A stretch of DNA of 15,668 nucleotides from Oscillibacter sp. (GCA_017447005.1 JAFSOM010000017.1:1-15668), one strand, 5' to 3'; counted from the stretch's first letter, positions 6,956-13,672 are shown. Numbers and translations are program-made. Notes: generated by a model from the sequence alone, not told the origin.

Positions 6956-7002
6956 AAAAAAGACGGACGACGGAAACGGAAACATCCGTCTCTGTCGTCC
7001 GT
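6956..7002 (-). terminator. Strong terminator of the acidic coiled-coil gene
   Basis: 18-base arms (6963-6980 and 6985-7002) pair at 16 positions around a 4-base loop. On the minus strand the hairpin is followed by CTTTTTT (6962-6956). It lies just past the stop of the gene at 7022-7213. Confidence 0.85.
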
Positions 7003-7021
7003 GGCGGGTTAGGGCTACGGC

Positions 7022-7213
7022 TTATTTCTCTTCCTTTGCCGCTTCCTCTTCCGCTTTCTCTTTCGCTTCCTCTTCGCGTTCGGCTCGTTCTGCGTCCTCG
7101 TCGCCGTCGCGCATGTACATTTCTTCGCATTCCCGCTGGGCCGCCTCCAGTATCCGCATAGCCTTTTCGGACGCCCGGAACATCGTCAGATACATTTCTT
7201 TCCAGTCCGCCAT
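7022..7213 (-). CDS. Small acidic coiled-coil protein, phage-type hypothetical
   Basis: A 63-residue protein starting MADWKEMYLTMFRASEKAMR. The second half (about 35-63) is almost entirely E, A, K, R and D, a highly charged helix likely to form a coiled coil. The DWKxxYLTMF opening resembles small hypothetical proteins often seen in clostridial phages and prophages; this is from memory and not searched. ATG at 7213 has GGGAGG 8 nt upstream. It has its own promoter inside a long dyad and a strong terminator, so it is a stand-alone transcript, divergent from the HTH gene at 7340. Function unknown. Confidence 0.7.
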   Translation of the reverse strand: MADWKEMYLTMFRASEKAMRILEAAQRECEEMYMRDGDEDAERAEREEEAKEKAEEEAAKEEK

Positions 7214-7230
7214 AATTTTTCCCTCCCGCT

Positions 7231-7273
7231 ATAGAATGTATACATAGCATATGAATACATTCTATCATGTAAA
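7231..7273 (-). promoter_or_regulatory. Dyad operator overlapping the promoter of the acidic gene
   Basis: Perfect 11-base inverted arms (7231-7241, beginning ATAGAATGTAT, and 7255-7265) are separated by 13 bases. A leftward promoter TTTACA (7273-7268), 16 bases, TATGCT (7251-7246) fits between and across the arms, so a dimer bound here would block it. The best candidate regulator is the divergent HTH protein encoded from 7340. Confidence 0.6.
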
Positions 7274-7339
7274 CAGGTACGGCGCAAGGGGGAAATTACA
7301 TAAAATATGGTATCCACACATATCATGAGGAGATGCCAT

Positions 7340-7558
7340 ATGATTCGCTTGAACGTTTCGGAACTGCTGGAAAAGCGCGGGAAAACGCGTTACTGGTTGA
7401 GCAGACAAATGGGAATCAGCTACCAGAACGTCTGCCGGATGACGGCGCAACAGACCCGGGGAATCCGCTTTGAGACGCTGGAAACGCTCTGTCAGGTGCT
7501 GGACTGTACGCCCAACGACCTGTTTACGATTGACTTTGACGAACCGGAAAAGCGCTGA
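7340..7558 (+). CDS. Small HTH regulator (HTH_26 / Cro-C1 type)
   Basis: A 72-residue single-domain DNA-binding protein: MIRLNVSELLEKRGKTRYWL, SRQMGISYQNVCRMTAQQTR (helix-turn-helix about 19-40), then FETLETLCQVLDCTPNDLF. The pattern is that of small phage or plasmid regulators of the HTH_26 type. ATG at 7340 is chosen over an in-frame ATG at 7307 because GAGGAG lies 7 nt before it and the domain begins there. It diverges from the acidic coiled-coil gene across a long dyad that it may bind. A textbook terminator follows at once, so it is monocistronic. Confidence 0.85.
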   Translation: MIRLNVSELLEKRGKTRYWLSRQMGISYQNVCRMTAQQTRGIRFETLETLCQVLDCTPNDLFTIDFDEPEKR

Positions 7559-7566
7559 CGCGTAAG

Positions 7567-7607
7567 GCTGACAGTCACGGCAAACGCCGCCGCTGTCAGC
7601 TTTTTTT
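7567..7607 (+). terminator. Rho-independent terminator of the HTH gene
   Basis: GCTGACAG (7567-7574) pairs perfectly with CTGTCAGC (7593-7600), followed by seven T (7601-7607). Confidence 0.9.
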
Positions 7608-7731
7608 CGCGTCGCAAGGCAAATTTTTTCCCAACGTGACCCCATTTTTCGCGGGGCGGACGCCGAATAAGCTATCAGAACGCAAAGCCGCGCCGACGCA
7701 AGCCCGGACGCAGTCAGGCGGCGCGGTTGCC

Positions 7732-7737
7732 TATAAT
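7732..7737 (+). promoter_or_regulatory. -10 box upstream of the VTC operon
   Basis: A perfect TATAAT lies 26 bases before the VTC start codon. No good -35 stands at 16-18 bases, so the promoter may be weak or activator-dependent. The rest of the gap back to the 7607 terminator holds no gene. Confidence 0.45.
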
Positions 7738-7762
7738 CCCGTCACAAAAGGGGAGAAAAACC

Positions 7763-8521
7763 ATGATTCAGTGCAGTTTCAAGCGTTACGAGAAAAAGTA
7801 CCTGCTGACCCCGGCGCAGTACGAGGCGGTACGGGCGGGCATGGACGCCTACATGACGCCCGATAAATACAGCAATTACGCCATTTGCAATGTCTACTAC
7901 GACACCGACGATTTTCTGCTGATTCGTACCTCGCTGGAAAAGCCCGTCTACAAGGAAAAGTTACGGGCGCGCAGTTACGGCCCCGCCCGTGACGACAGTA
8001 CGGTGTTCGTGGAACTGAAAAAGAAGTACGACGGCGTGGTCTACAAGCGGCGCGTGGTCATGGACGCCGCCGACGCGGTTGCCTATCTGGACGGACGCGA
8101 ACCCGGCGGAGATTCCCAGATTCACCACGAAATTGACTGGTTTATGCAGACCTACCGCCCGACGCCCAAGGCATTCATTGCCTACGACCGCGAGGCCTAT
8201 ACCGGGCGCGGCGCCCCCGACTTGCGCATGACCTTCGACACGAACCTGAGAGGCCGCCGCGAACGCGTCGACTTACGCGCCGGGGACGACGGTCAGCCGA
8301 TTCTCAAGGAACATCAGATACTGATGGAAATTAAAATCCCGGGCGCGGCTCCGTTATGGCTGGCGCGTCTGTTGAGCGAAAACAACATCTTTTCCGCGTC
8401 CTTCTCCAAGTACGGCGCGTACTATAAGCAATATATCGTCCGTCCGTCCGTGACGCACCGCCCCGCGCCCGCGCTCGAACTGGCGCCGGAGTTTCAGAAA
8501 GGGGTTCTCCGCGTTGCTTAA
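7763..8521 (+). CDS. VTC-domain polyphosphate polymerase
   Basis: A 252-residue protein with a triphosphate-tunnel VTC domain, the fold that polymerises phosphate from ATP into polyphosphate in yeast Vtc4. It starts MIQCSFKRYEKKYLLTPAQY. The tunnel shows alternating charged strands: NVYYDTDDF, YKEKLRARSYG, FVELKKKYDGVVYKRR, AYDREAY, LMEIKIPGAAPLW and FSKYGAYYKQY. ATG at 7763 has AGGGGAG upstream. No membrane segment is seen; the partner DUF4956 protein may supply the membrane anchor. The stop codon overlaps the TTG start of a DUF4956 gene copy (8514), the usual coupling of this pair. Polyphosphate synthesis is the family expectation; actual product and substrate are not shown by sequence. Confidence 0.88.
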   Translation: MIQCSFKRYEKKYLLTPAQYEAVRAGMDAYMTPDKYSNYAICNVYYDTDDFLLIRTSLEKPVYKEKLRARSYGPARDDSTVFVELKKKYDGVVYKRRVVMDAADAVAYLDGREPGGDSQIHHEIDWFMQTYRPTPKAFIAYDREAYTGRGAPDLRMTFDTNLRGRRERVDLRAGDDGQPILKEHQILMEIKIPGAAPLWLARLLSENNIFSASFSKYGAYYKQYIVRPSVTHRPAPALELAPEFQKGVLRVA

Positions 8522-8663
8522 CGCTATCATTACCGGAACGGAAATTACCGTTCCCGCGTTCCTGATTTGTACGCTCATTTCCCTGCTGTTAGGTCTCGGC
8601 GTGGCGGCGTTGTGTCCGTCCGCGCTCTACCGCCCCGCACGTGAAGCGGAAACGGAATCATAA
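8514..8663 (+). pseudogene. Truncated duplicate of the DUF4956 gene 5' end
   Basis: TTG at 8514, overlapping the VTC stop, opens a 49-codon frame starting MLNAIITGTEITVPAFLICT. It matches the start of the intact DUF4956 gene at 8835. By hand I count 9 differences in 88 bases (8514-8601 against 8835-8922), seven of them silent. After LGLGVAALC the sequence diverges and ends in TAA at 8661. The duplication also covers the last VTC codons (8496-8513 matches 8817-8834). It may be a relic, or still be translated as a short membrane peptide. Silent divergence suggests recombination with a second, diverged VTC-DUF4956 locus rather than a fresh tandem copy. Confidence 0.75.
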
Positions 8664-8670
8664 GGAAAGC

Positions 8671-8807
8671 AATGTCATTCACTTTACGCGTAACCCCCCT
8701 AAATCCCCCCTTTCAGGAGGGACTTACAGGACTGGAAAGCGTTTTCAAGGTCGTTTCCCCCGCCCCTGAAAGGGGAGGGGGACAGGGGGAGGGGTTCGGA
8801 TGACATT
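8671..8807 (-). mobile_element. Element B: second copy of the MITE-like element, inverted
   Basis: Perfect terminal inverted repeats AATGTCAT (8671-8678) and ATGACATT (8800-8807) enclose the same two arms as element A, in the opposite orientation. The CCCCCCTAAATCCCCCC arm is at 8691-8727 and the G-rich arm at 8757-8796, whose hairpin (8757-8781) pairs CCCCC-G-CCCC with GGGG-A-GGGGG. The centre differs from element A. It sits exactly between the duplicated DUF4956 stub and the intact gene. I see no clear target-site duplication. No gene fits in 8664-8834. Confidence 0.65.
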
Positions 8808-8834
8808 ACAAAGAAAAGAAAGGGGTTCTTCGCC

Positions 8835-9500
8835 TTGCTTAACTCTATCATCACCGGAACGGAAATTACCGTCCCCGCGTTCCTGATTTGCACGCTCGTT
8901 TCCCTGTTGCTGGGCCTCGGCGCCGCGTTGCTGTGCATGTACCGGAACAAATACTCCCAAAGTTTCGCGCTCACGCTGGCGTTGCTCCCCGCTATGGTTC
9001 AGGTGGTCATTATGCTGGTCAACGGCAATATCGGCGCGGGCGTGGCGGTCGCGGGCGCCTTCGGACTGGTACGCTTCCGCTCGGCCCCCGGCACCGCCCG
9101 CGAGATTGGCCTGATTTTCCTTGCCGTAACGCTCGGTATCGCCACGGGCATGGGCTACGTTGCCTTGGCCGTCGCGTTCTTCCTTATTATCGCCCTGTAC
9201 GCCGCCGCGCTGACCGCGTTCCGCTTCGGCGCCGGGAACGCCCACGAACGGGAATTGAAAATCACCATTGGCGAAAATCTCGACTACGACGGCCTCTTTG
9301 ACGACCTTCTTGACGAATACGCTACCCGCTGGGAACTCCAACGCGTCCGCACGACGAACATGGGCACGTTGTACGAGCTGACTTACCGAATCATGCTGAA
9401 AACGTCGCAGGCGCCGAAAGCGTTTCTGGACGCCTTGCGGACGCGGAACGGAAACCTGAATATCGTATGCGGACGGATTGCGGAAAAGGAGGCGTTATAA
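8835..9500 (+). CDS. DUF4956 membrane protein
   Basis: A 221-residue protein starting MLNSIITGTEITVPAF. Hydrophobic segments lie at about 13-34, 45-65 and 92-128, with the conserved block NGNIGAGVAVAGAFGLVRFR (63-82). The C-terminal third (about 135-221) is soluble, with a ferredoxin-like composition, and is probably cytoplasmic. TTG at 8835 matches the stub copy and follows AGGGG by about 9 nt; the same region carries a copy of the VTC tail codons. DUF4956 genes commonly accompany VTC polymerases, so it may guide polyphosphate or substrate at the membrane (inference). Its stop overlaps the next ATG by one base, so translation is coupled. Confidence 0.85.
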   Translation: MLNSIITGTEITVPAFLICTLVSLLLGLGAALLCMYRNKYSQSFALTLALLPAMVQVVIMLVNGNIGAGVAVAGAFGLVRFRSAPGTAREIGLIFLAVTLGIATGMGYVALAVAFFLIIALYAAALTAFRFGAGNAHERELKITIGENLDYDGLFDDLLDEYATRWELQRVRTTNMGTLYELTYRIMLKTSQAPKAFLDALRTRNGNLNIVCGRIAEKEAL

Positions 9501-10450
9501 TGCGTATGGCGAGAGTTTTGACGGCGATTCTGCTGTTATTGACGGGTTGCGGCGCGGCGTCGGGCGATTCCGGCGGCGTGACCGGAACGGCGTCCGGCGG
9601 CATGACCGGAACGGCGTCCGGCGGCGTGACGGATTCCGAAAGCGTTTCCGCCGCCGTGACAGATTCCGCTACCGAAAGCGTCACCGAAACGCTGACGGCG
9701 TCGGGGACGGATTTGGAAATTGTATGCTTTCAGGCGGGCAAGGCCGACGCGTTTCTGCTCATCACGCCGGAAAGCGCAGTCCTGATTGACTGCGGCGAAA
9801 AGGGGTTCGGAAAGACGATTCTCGCCGAACTGGAGGCGCGGAACATTGCGAAACTTGACCTCATGATTATCACGCACTTCGACCAAGACCATGTCGGCGG
9901 CGCGGCGCGGATTATCAACAACTTCCCCGTGGAGCGCATTCTGCAAAGCAATTCCCCGAAAGACAGCGAGGAATATGAAAAGTATATCAAGGCCGTGAAA
10001 AACGCGTCGATAGAGCCGGAAACGGTACGGGAAAACCTCTCGTTCGCACTGGACGGCGTCGCGTATACGGTCAACCCGCCCAAGAAAACAAAGTACAACA
10101 GCGATTCAAGCAACAACTCTTCGCTTATCGTATCCGTGACCAACGGCGCGAACCGCCTTCTGTTCACGGGCGACGCCGAGGACGAACGTTTGGAAGAGTT
10201 CCTCACGCTCGACTGGGGGACGTTCGACTTCCTGAAAATGCCCCATCACGGCAACTGGCACGAACCCCTGCCGTTACTGCTGGAAACGACCGCGCCGCGT
10301 TACGCCGTGATTACGTCGTCGGACGAGGAGCCGGAGGACGCCGAGACGCTGGAACTGCTGGAATCGTCGGGCGTGGAGACCTTCCTGACGCGTAACGGAC
10401 AGGTTATCGTGCGTTCCGACGGCGAAAATATCAGCGTCGCATACGCGTAA
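9500..10450 (+). CDS. ComEC-like metallo-beta-lactamase lipoprotein
   Basis: A 316-residue exported lipoprotein. The signal peptide MRMARVLTAILLLLTGC ends in a lipobox with C17. A low-complexity G/S/T linker (18-70) leads to a metallo-beta-lactamase domain (about 72-316). The metal motif THFDQDHVGG gives H126, D128, D130 and H131, the HxDxDH variant typical of ComEC C-terminal domains; FTGD (D225) and MPHHGN (H249, H250) complete it. ATG at 9500 has AGGAGG 7 nt upstream and overlaps the DUF4956 stop as TAATG. Nuclease or phosphodiesterase activity outside the membrane is the family expectation; the substrate is unknown. Linkage to VTC and DUF4956 suggests a cell-surface phosphate or polyanion role (inference). 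A terminator follows. Confidence 0.88.
   Translation: MRMARVLTAILLLLTGCGAASGDSGGVTGTASGGMTGTASGGVTDSESVSAAVTDSATESVTETLTASGTDLEIVCFQAGKADAFLLITPESAVLIDCGEKGFGKTILAELEARNIAKLDLMIITHFDQDHVGGAARIINNFPVERILQSNSPKDSEEYEKYIKAVKNASIEPETVRENLSFALDGVAYTVNPPKKTKYNSDSSNNSSLIVSVTNGANRLLFTGDAEDERLEEFLTLDWGTFDFLKMPHHGNWHEPLPLLLETTAPRYAVITSSDEEPEDAETLELLESSGVETFLTRNGQVIVRSDGENISVAYA
9572..9637 (+). repeat. 24-bp coding repeat in the lipoprotein linker
   Basis: Two near-identical 24-base units (9572-9595 and 9596-9619; one GTG/ATG difference) and a partial third (from 9620) encode GGVTGTAS, GGMTGTAS and GGVTDS. In-frame copy-number change would alter linker length only. Confidence 0.85.
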
Positions 10451-10483
10451 GGCAATCGCGGGAGGCCGCGTGAAAATAGAATC

Positions 10484-10528
10484 CGGGCGGATTTGCGCTA
10501 CTTGTACAAATCCGCCCGTTGTTTTTTT
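10484..10528 (+). terminator. Rho-independent terminator of the VTC operon
   Basis: CGGGCGGATTTG (10484-10495) pairs perfectly with CAAATCCGCCCG (10507-10518), followed by TTGTTTTTTT (10519-10528). Confidence 0.93.
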
Positions 10529-10530
10529 AC

Positions 10531-10559
10531 TTGACAGGCTGGTTTATCCGTGATAAACT
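10531..10559 (+). promoter_or_regulatory. Promoter and operator of the BlaI/M56 operon
   Basis: TTGACA (10531-10536), 17 bases, TAAACT (10554-10559), with TGA before the -10. A perfect palindrome, GTTTATC-CGT-GATAAAC (10542-10558), lies across the spacer and -10. A second weaker dyad centred on TACCGGTA (about 10569-10576) follows the start point. This is where a BlaI-type repressor is expected to bind. Confidence 0.8.
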
Positions 10560-10608
10560 TACGCTGGTTTACCGGTAATCAACCAATATCCCGAAAGGGG
10601 GAATTGTC

Positions 10609-11001
10609 ATGAAGGAAGTCACGCTAGGCGCGGTGGAATCGCGTTTCGCGGACATCGTATGGTCACACGCGCCGATTGCGTCGGGCGAACTGGTCAAACT
10701 GTGCGAACGCGAATTACAGTGGAAGAAGCCCACGACGTACACGGTTTTGCGGAAGTTATGCGGAAAAGGCCTGTTCCGTAACGACGGCGGCATAGTGACG
10801 GCGATAATCTCCCGCGCCGACTTCTACGCCGCGCAAAGCGAACAGTTCGTCAGCGACACGTGGGGCGGTTCGCTACCGGCGTTCGTGGCGGCGTTCCTGT
10901 CACGGAAACCGCTCTCCAAGGCCGACGCCGACGAAATCCGCCGTATGATTGACGCCAGCCGACAACAGGAACGTATGAACGCGAGCCGGAAGGAGGAATA
11001 A
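10609..11001 (+). CDS. BlaI/MecI-family transcriptional repressor
   Basis: A 130-residue winged-helix repressor. It starts MKEVTLGAVESRFADIVWSH; the DNA-binding part includes GELVKLCERELQWKKPTTYT and VLRKLCGKGLFRND (about 26-65), with the characteristic TTYTVLRKL helix. The C-terminal half (about 70-130: FYAAQSEQFV, PAFVAAFLSRKPLSKADADE) matches the dimerisation region in which BlaI is cleaved. ATG at 10609 follows AGGGGG by 7 nt. The next gene, an M56 protease, starts two bases after its stop, with that gene's AAGGAGG site inside the repressor's last codons. It likely represses its own operon through the palindrome in the promoter and is inactivated by the protease on signal. Confidence 0.92.
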   Translation: MKEVTLGAVESRFADIVWSHAPIASGELVKLCERELQWKKPTTYTVLRKLCGKGLFRNDGGIVTAIISRADFYAAQSEQFVSDTWGGSLPAFVAAFLSRKPLSKADADEIRRMIDASRQQERMNASRKEE

Positions 11002-11003
11002 GC

Positions 11004-13622
11004 ATGGAAGCGGCATTCTTATATTTACAAGAGCGCGCCGTCGGGTCGGGAATCGTGATAGCCGTCGTTATCGCGTTACGCTACCTCCTGCGCGACGCGC
11101 CCAAGGCGTTTCGTATGATTTTATGGGCGGTCGTGGCGGTACGCTTACTCTGTCCGTATGTCCCGGAAAGCCCGTGGGGCGTGATACCGGAAAGTCAGTG
11201 GGATTTTACCGCCGAAACGTCGTCCGAGGCTTTACAAACGCCCGACGCCCTGCCGGATACCGCCATTGTCATGACGCCGCTCAATCCGGCGGAACTGTAC
11301 CCCGTCCCGGCGCGAACGTCCCCGGAGACGCCGCAAATCTCCCCGATACGTATTTTGTCGGGCGTCTGGCTATGCGGCTTATGCGGTCTGCTGGCGTGGT
11401 CGCTGTACAGTTATATCAAACTGCGGCGAACCGTGGCGGCGTCGTTGCCCGTCGGGGACAATACGCGCATTTGCGACGACATCGAGACGCCGTTCGTACT
11501 CGGTATCCTGCGGCCCCGGATTTACGTCCCGTCGGGGCTGACGGAATCCGCGTTAGCGTCCGTACTGGCCCACGAAACCGCCCATATCCGGCGCGGGGAT
11601 ACGCTCTGGAAGCTCTGCGCGTGGCTGATAACCTGCCTGTACTGGCATCATCCGCTCGTATGGCTGTCGTACTCGTTATTCTGCCGCGATATGGAGTTGG
11701 CCTGCGACGAGGCCGTTATCCGCGACATGGACGCGTCACGCCGCGCCGCGTACTCGGAAGCGTTGTTGCAATGCGGCTTACGGCGGCGGAGACTGCAAGT
11801 CTGTCCGCTGGCGTTCGGCGAGACGGGCGTCAAGGAGCGCGTGAAGGCGGCGTTGAACTATCGCAAGCCGGCGTTATGGCTGACGGGCGCGGCGGTATGC
11901 GCGTGCGTTATCGCGGCGGTATGTCTGCTGACGCGTCCGGCGTCGGCGGAGAGCGACGCGACGGAGACGCAAGCGAATACCGCGACGGAGACGTTATCGG
12001 ACGCGGACGCGGTAACGGAGACGTTATCGGACGCCGCAAGCGCGACGAACGCCGCGACGCAATCGGACGCCGCAAGCGTGAAGGGCGCCGACGCCGCAAG
12101 CGCGACGCAATCGGGCAAGGAGCCGTTAGAGTGGGTGACGGTCAACGCCGACGCGAATTGGGAGAACTTGGAGGAGACGCGGGAATCCGTGGAATATCCG
12201 GGCGTCACGTTCCATTGGACGCCGGAAAAGATAACCATGACGGACGCGGACGGCGCGGAAACCGTGTTGTACTACGGTATGCCCGTGTGGAACGCGTACT
12301 TTTCCGACTTGAACGGCGACGGCTACTCCGAATTATGCTCTATGGTCAGCGTGGGTTCGGGGCTGATTGACGAGCGGATAGAGGTCTACGACATCCGGAA
12401 CGGGCGGCTGTCGGAACTGCAAGACCGCGGCTATGTCAATTACACGCTGTCGGCGGAAAACGGCGCGTTAATCGCCAAACAGTGGCGCATGGACTGGTAT
12501 GTATTGCCGTACTCCGCGCCGCTCCTGACGGGTACGTTACGCCTCACCGACGCCGGAAAGCTCTTAATCGTCCCGTCGAACCCGGACGCGATAGGCGCCG
12601 CGCAAAGCGTGGGCTATGGACTTTCGCCGGAACTGGAAAGCGCGGTACATGACGCGATACTGACGCATGACCGCGACCGTTACGCCGACGCCGACTTTGA
12701 CGCCGAAAGCCATGTATTATTAGGAATCTTCCCGGACGCCGTGGAGACGGAAGCGGACAGCGGCGAATGGGAAAATATTATCACGCTGTACCTCATGACG
12801 CTGTTCAACGGCTACGACTACCGCGACGGACGCTTTGAGACGGTCACGGGACGGAGCGGCCCGGCGGTCTTGACGTTCCGCATGGGCGCCGACGGCGAAA
12901 GTCCGACGCTGACGGACTACTGGGAACCCCGCGACGGCTCTTATTACTGGCCCGACGTGCGCGAAAAATTCCCGTCCGTCCTCACCGACGCCGAACTGAA
13001 TACGCAGACGTATATTATGCAGGAGACGCAAGACTGTTATCGTCAGGCCGTGGAGCGTTGGAACATGGACGTGACGCCGATTCTGGACGCGCTTTTCGAT
13101 ACGATAATGGAATCTCCCGCGACATCGTCCAATCCCGGCGACTATCTCGACGAACATCCGCTGGAAGTCCGCGAACTGCTCTATTACGGCGGCTATACGC
13201 GGGCGTATATTGACGGGCGCATTGACGACGCGCAGGGCTTGCTGGCGCGTCTGATGGAACTGGTTTCGGTACGTCTGGAGGCGCTGACCTGGAATCAGCC
13301 GGGCGCCGTGGCGGACTTGTCCGGGCTTAGTCGACTTGTCCACGCGACGCTGACGCATACGCAAGCGCACACCGGGCCGGAGCCGGGGACGTATGCGTTA
13401 TCGGACGCGGAAAAGCTGTCGGCGTTGCGGGACTTGTTATCCGGCGCGACATCGCAGAATCCGACGAAATGCCCCTTTGACGATATTCTCACGCTGACCG
13501 ACGAATCCGGCGTGACGTTACAGTTGGCGTTGGCGGGGGACAGTTGCGGCGCGTACCGTTTCGCCGGACGCTGTTACCGCTACGGCGGCGACGATACCGC
13601 CCTCTACGCGCTCTTCGCGTAA
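11004..13622 (+). CDS. BlaR1-type M56 membrane metalloprotease with novel ectodomain
   Basis: An 872-residue membrane protease-sensor. The N-terminal module (1-310) has hydrophobic segments at about 13-29, 37-53, 118-138, 203-224 and 291-309. It carries the zinc site HETAH (190-194) with MELACDEAV (E236). A 60-residue linker rich in A, T, S, D and E (313-372) contains a 10-residue repeat. The outer part (373-872) lacks a penicillin-binding sensor that I can recognise. It has DLNGDGYSEL (435-444), like a calcium-binding or VCBS loop, and a region around RDGSYYWPDVREKFP as in other clostridial M56 proteins. It is translationally linked to the BlaI gene, so the expected role is signal-dependent cleavage of that repressor. 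Ligand unknown; beta-lactam sensing is not supported. Its stop codon is part of a dispersed repeat that forms the terminator. Confidence 0.88.
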   Translation: MEAAFLYLQERAVGSGIVIAVVIALRYLLRDAPKAFRMILWAVVAVRLLCPYVPESPWGVIPESQWDFTAETSSEALQTPDALPDTAIVMTPLNPAELYPVPARTSPETPQISPIRILSGVWLCGLCGLLAWSLYSYIKLRRTVAASLPVGDNTRICDDIETPFVLGILRPRIYVPSGLTESALASVLAHETAHIRRGDTLWKLCAWLITCLYWHHPLVWLSYSLFCRDMELACDEAVIRDMDASRRAAYSEALLQCGLRRRRLQVCPLAFGETGVKERVKAALNYRKPALWLTGAAVCACVIAAVCLLTRPASAESDATETQANTATETLSDADAVTETLSDAASATNAATQSDAASVKGADAASATQSGKEPLEWVTVNADANWENLEETRESVEYPGVTFHWTPEKITMTDADGAETVLYYGMPVWNAYFSDLNGDGYSELCSMVSVGSGLIDERIEVYDIRNGRLSELQDRGYVNYTLSAENGALIAKQWRMDWYVLPYSAPLLTGTLRLTDAGKLLIVPSNPDAIGAAQSVGYGLSPELESAVHDAILTHDRDRYADADFDAESHVLLGIFPDAVETEADSGEWENIITLYLMTLFNGYDYRDGRFETVTGRSGPAVLTFRMGADGESPTLTDYWEPRDGSYYWPDVREKFPSVLTDAELNTQTYIMQETQDCYRQAVERWNMDVTPILDALFDTIMESPATSSNPGDYLDEHPLEVRELLYYGGYTRAYIDGRIDDAQGLLARLMELVSVRLEALTWNQPGAVADLSGLSRLVHATLTHTQAHTGPEPGTYALSDAEKLSALRDLLSGATSQNPTKCPFDDILTLTDESGVTLQLALAGDSCGAYRFAGRCYRYGGDDTALYALFA
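11985..12034 (+). repeat. In-frame 30-bp-period repeat in the M56 linker
   Basis: A 20-base word (ACGGAGACGTTATCGGACGC) occurs at 11985-12004 and 12015-12034, encoding TETLSDADAV and TETLSDAASA. Further GACGCCGCAAGCG words follow to about 12110. It is a slippage-prone spacer between protease and sensor. Confidence 0.75.
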
Positions 13623-13672
13623 CCCCTCCCCCTGTCCCCCTCCCCTTTCAGGGGAGGGGGTACGTTTTTTTT
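13619..13672 (+). terminator. Repeat-derived terminator of the BlaI/M56 operon
   Basis: A half-copy of the C-rich arm of elements A and B (13619-13660) starts with the TAA that is also the M56 reading frame's stop. CCCCCTCCCC (13636-13645) pairs perfectly with GGGGAGGGGG (13651-13660) around TTTCA and is followed by TACG and eight T (13665-13672). The T-run overlaps the antitoxin stop codon on the other strand. Confidence 0.85.

Noticed and set aside
8800..8886. A 28-codon frame opening at the terminal ATG of element B
   Set aside because: It overlaps the DUF4956 start in another frame and encodes a low-complexity peptide. I keep it only as an example of the element's ATG, not as a gene.
11123..12370. 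A 415-codon plus-strand frame inside the M56 gene
   Set aside because: It is a shifted frame of the M56 coding sequence, very rich in R and G, with no family motif.
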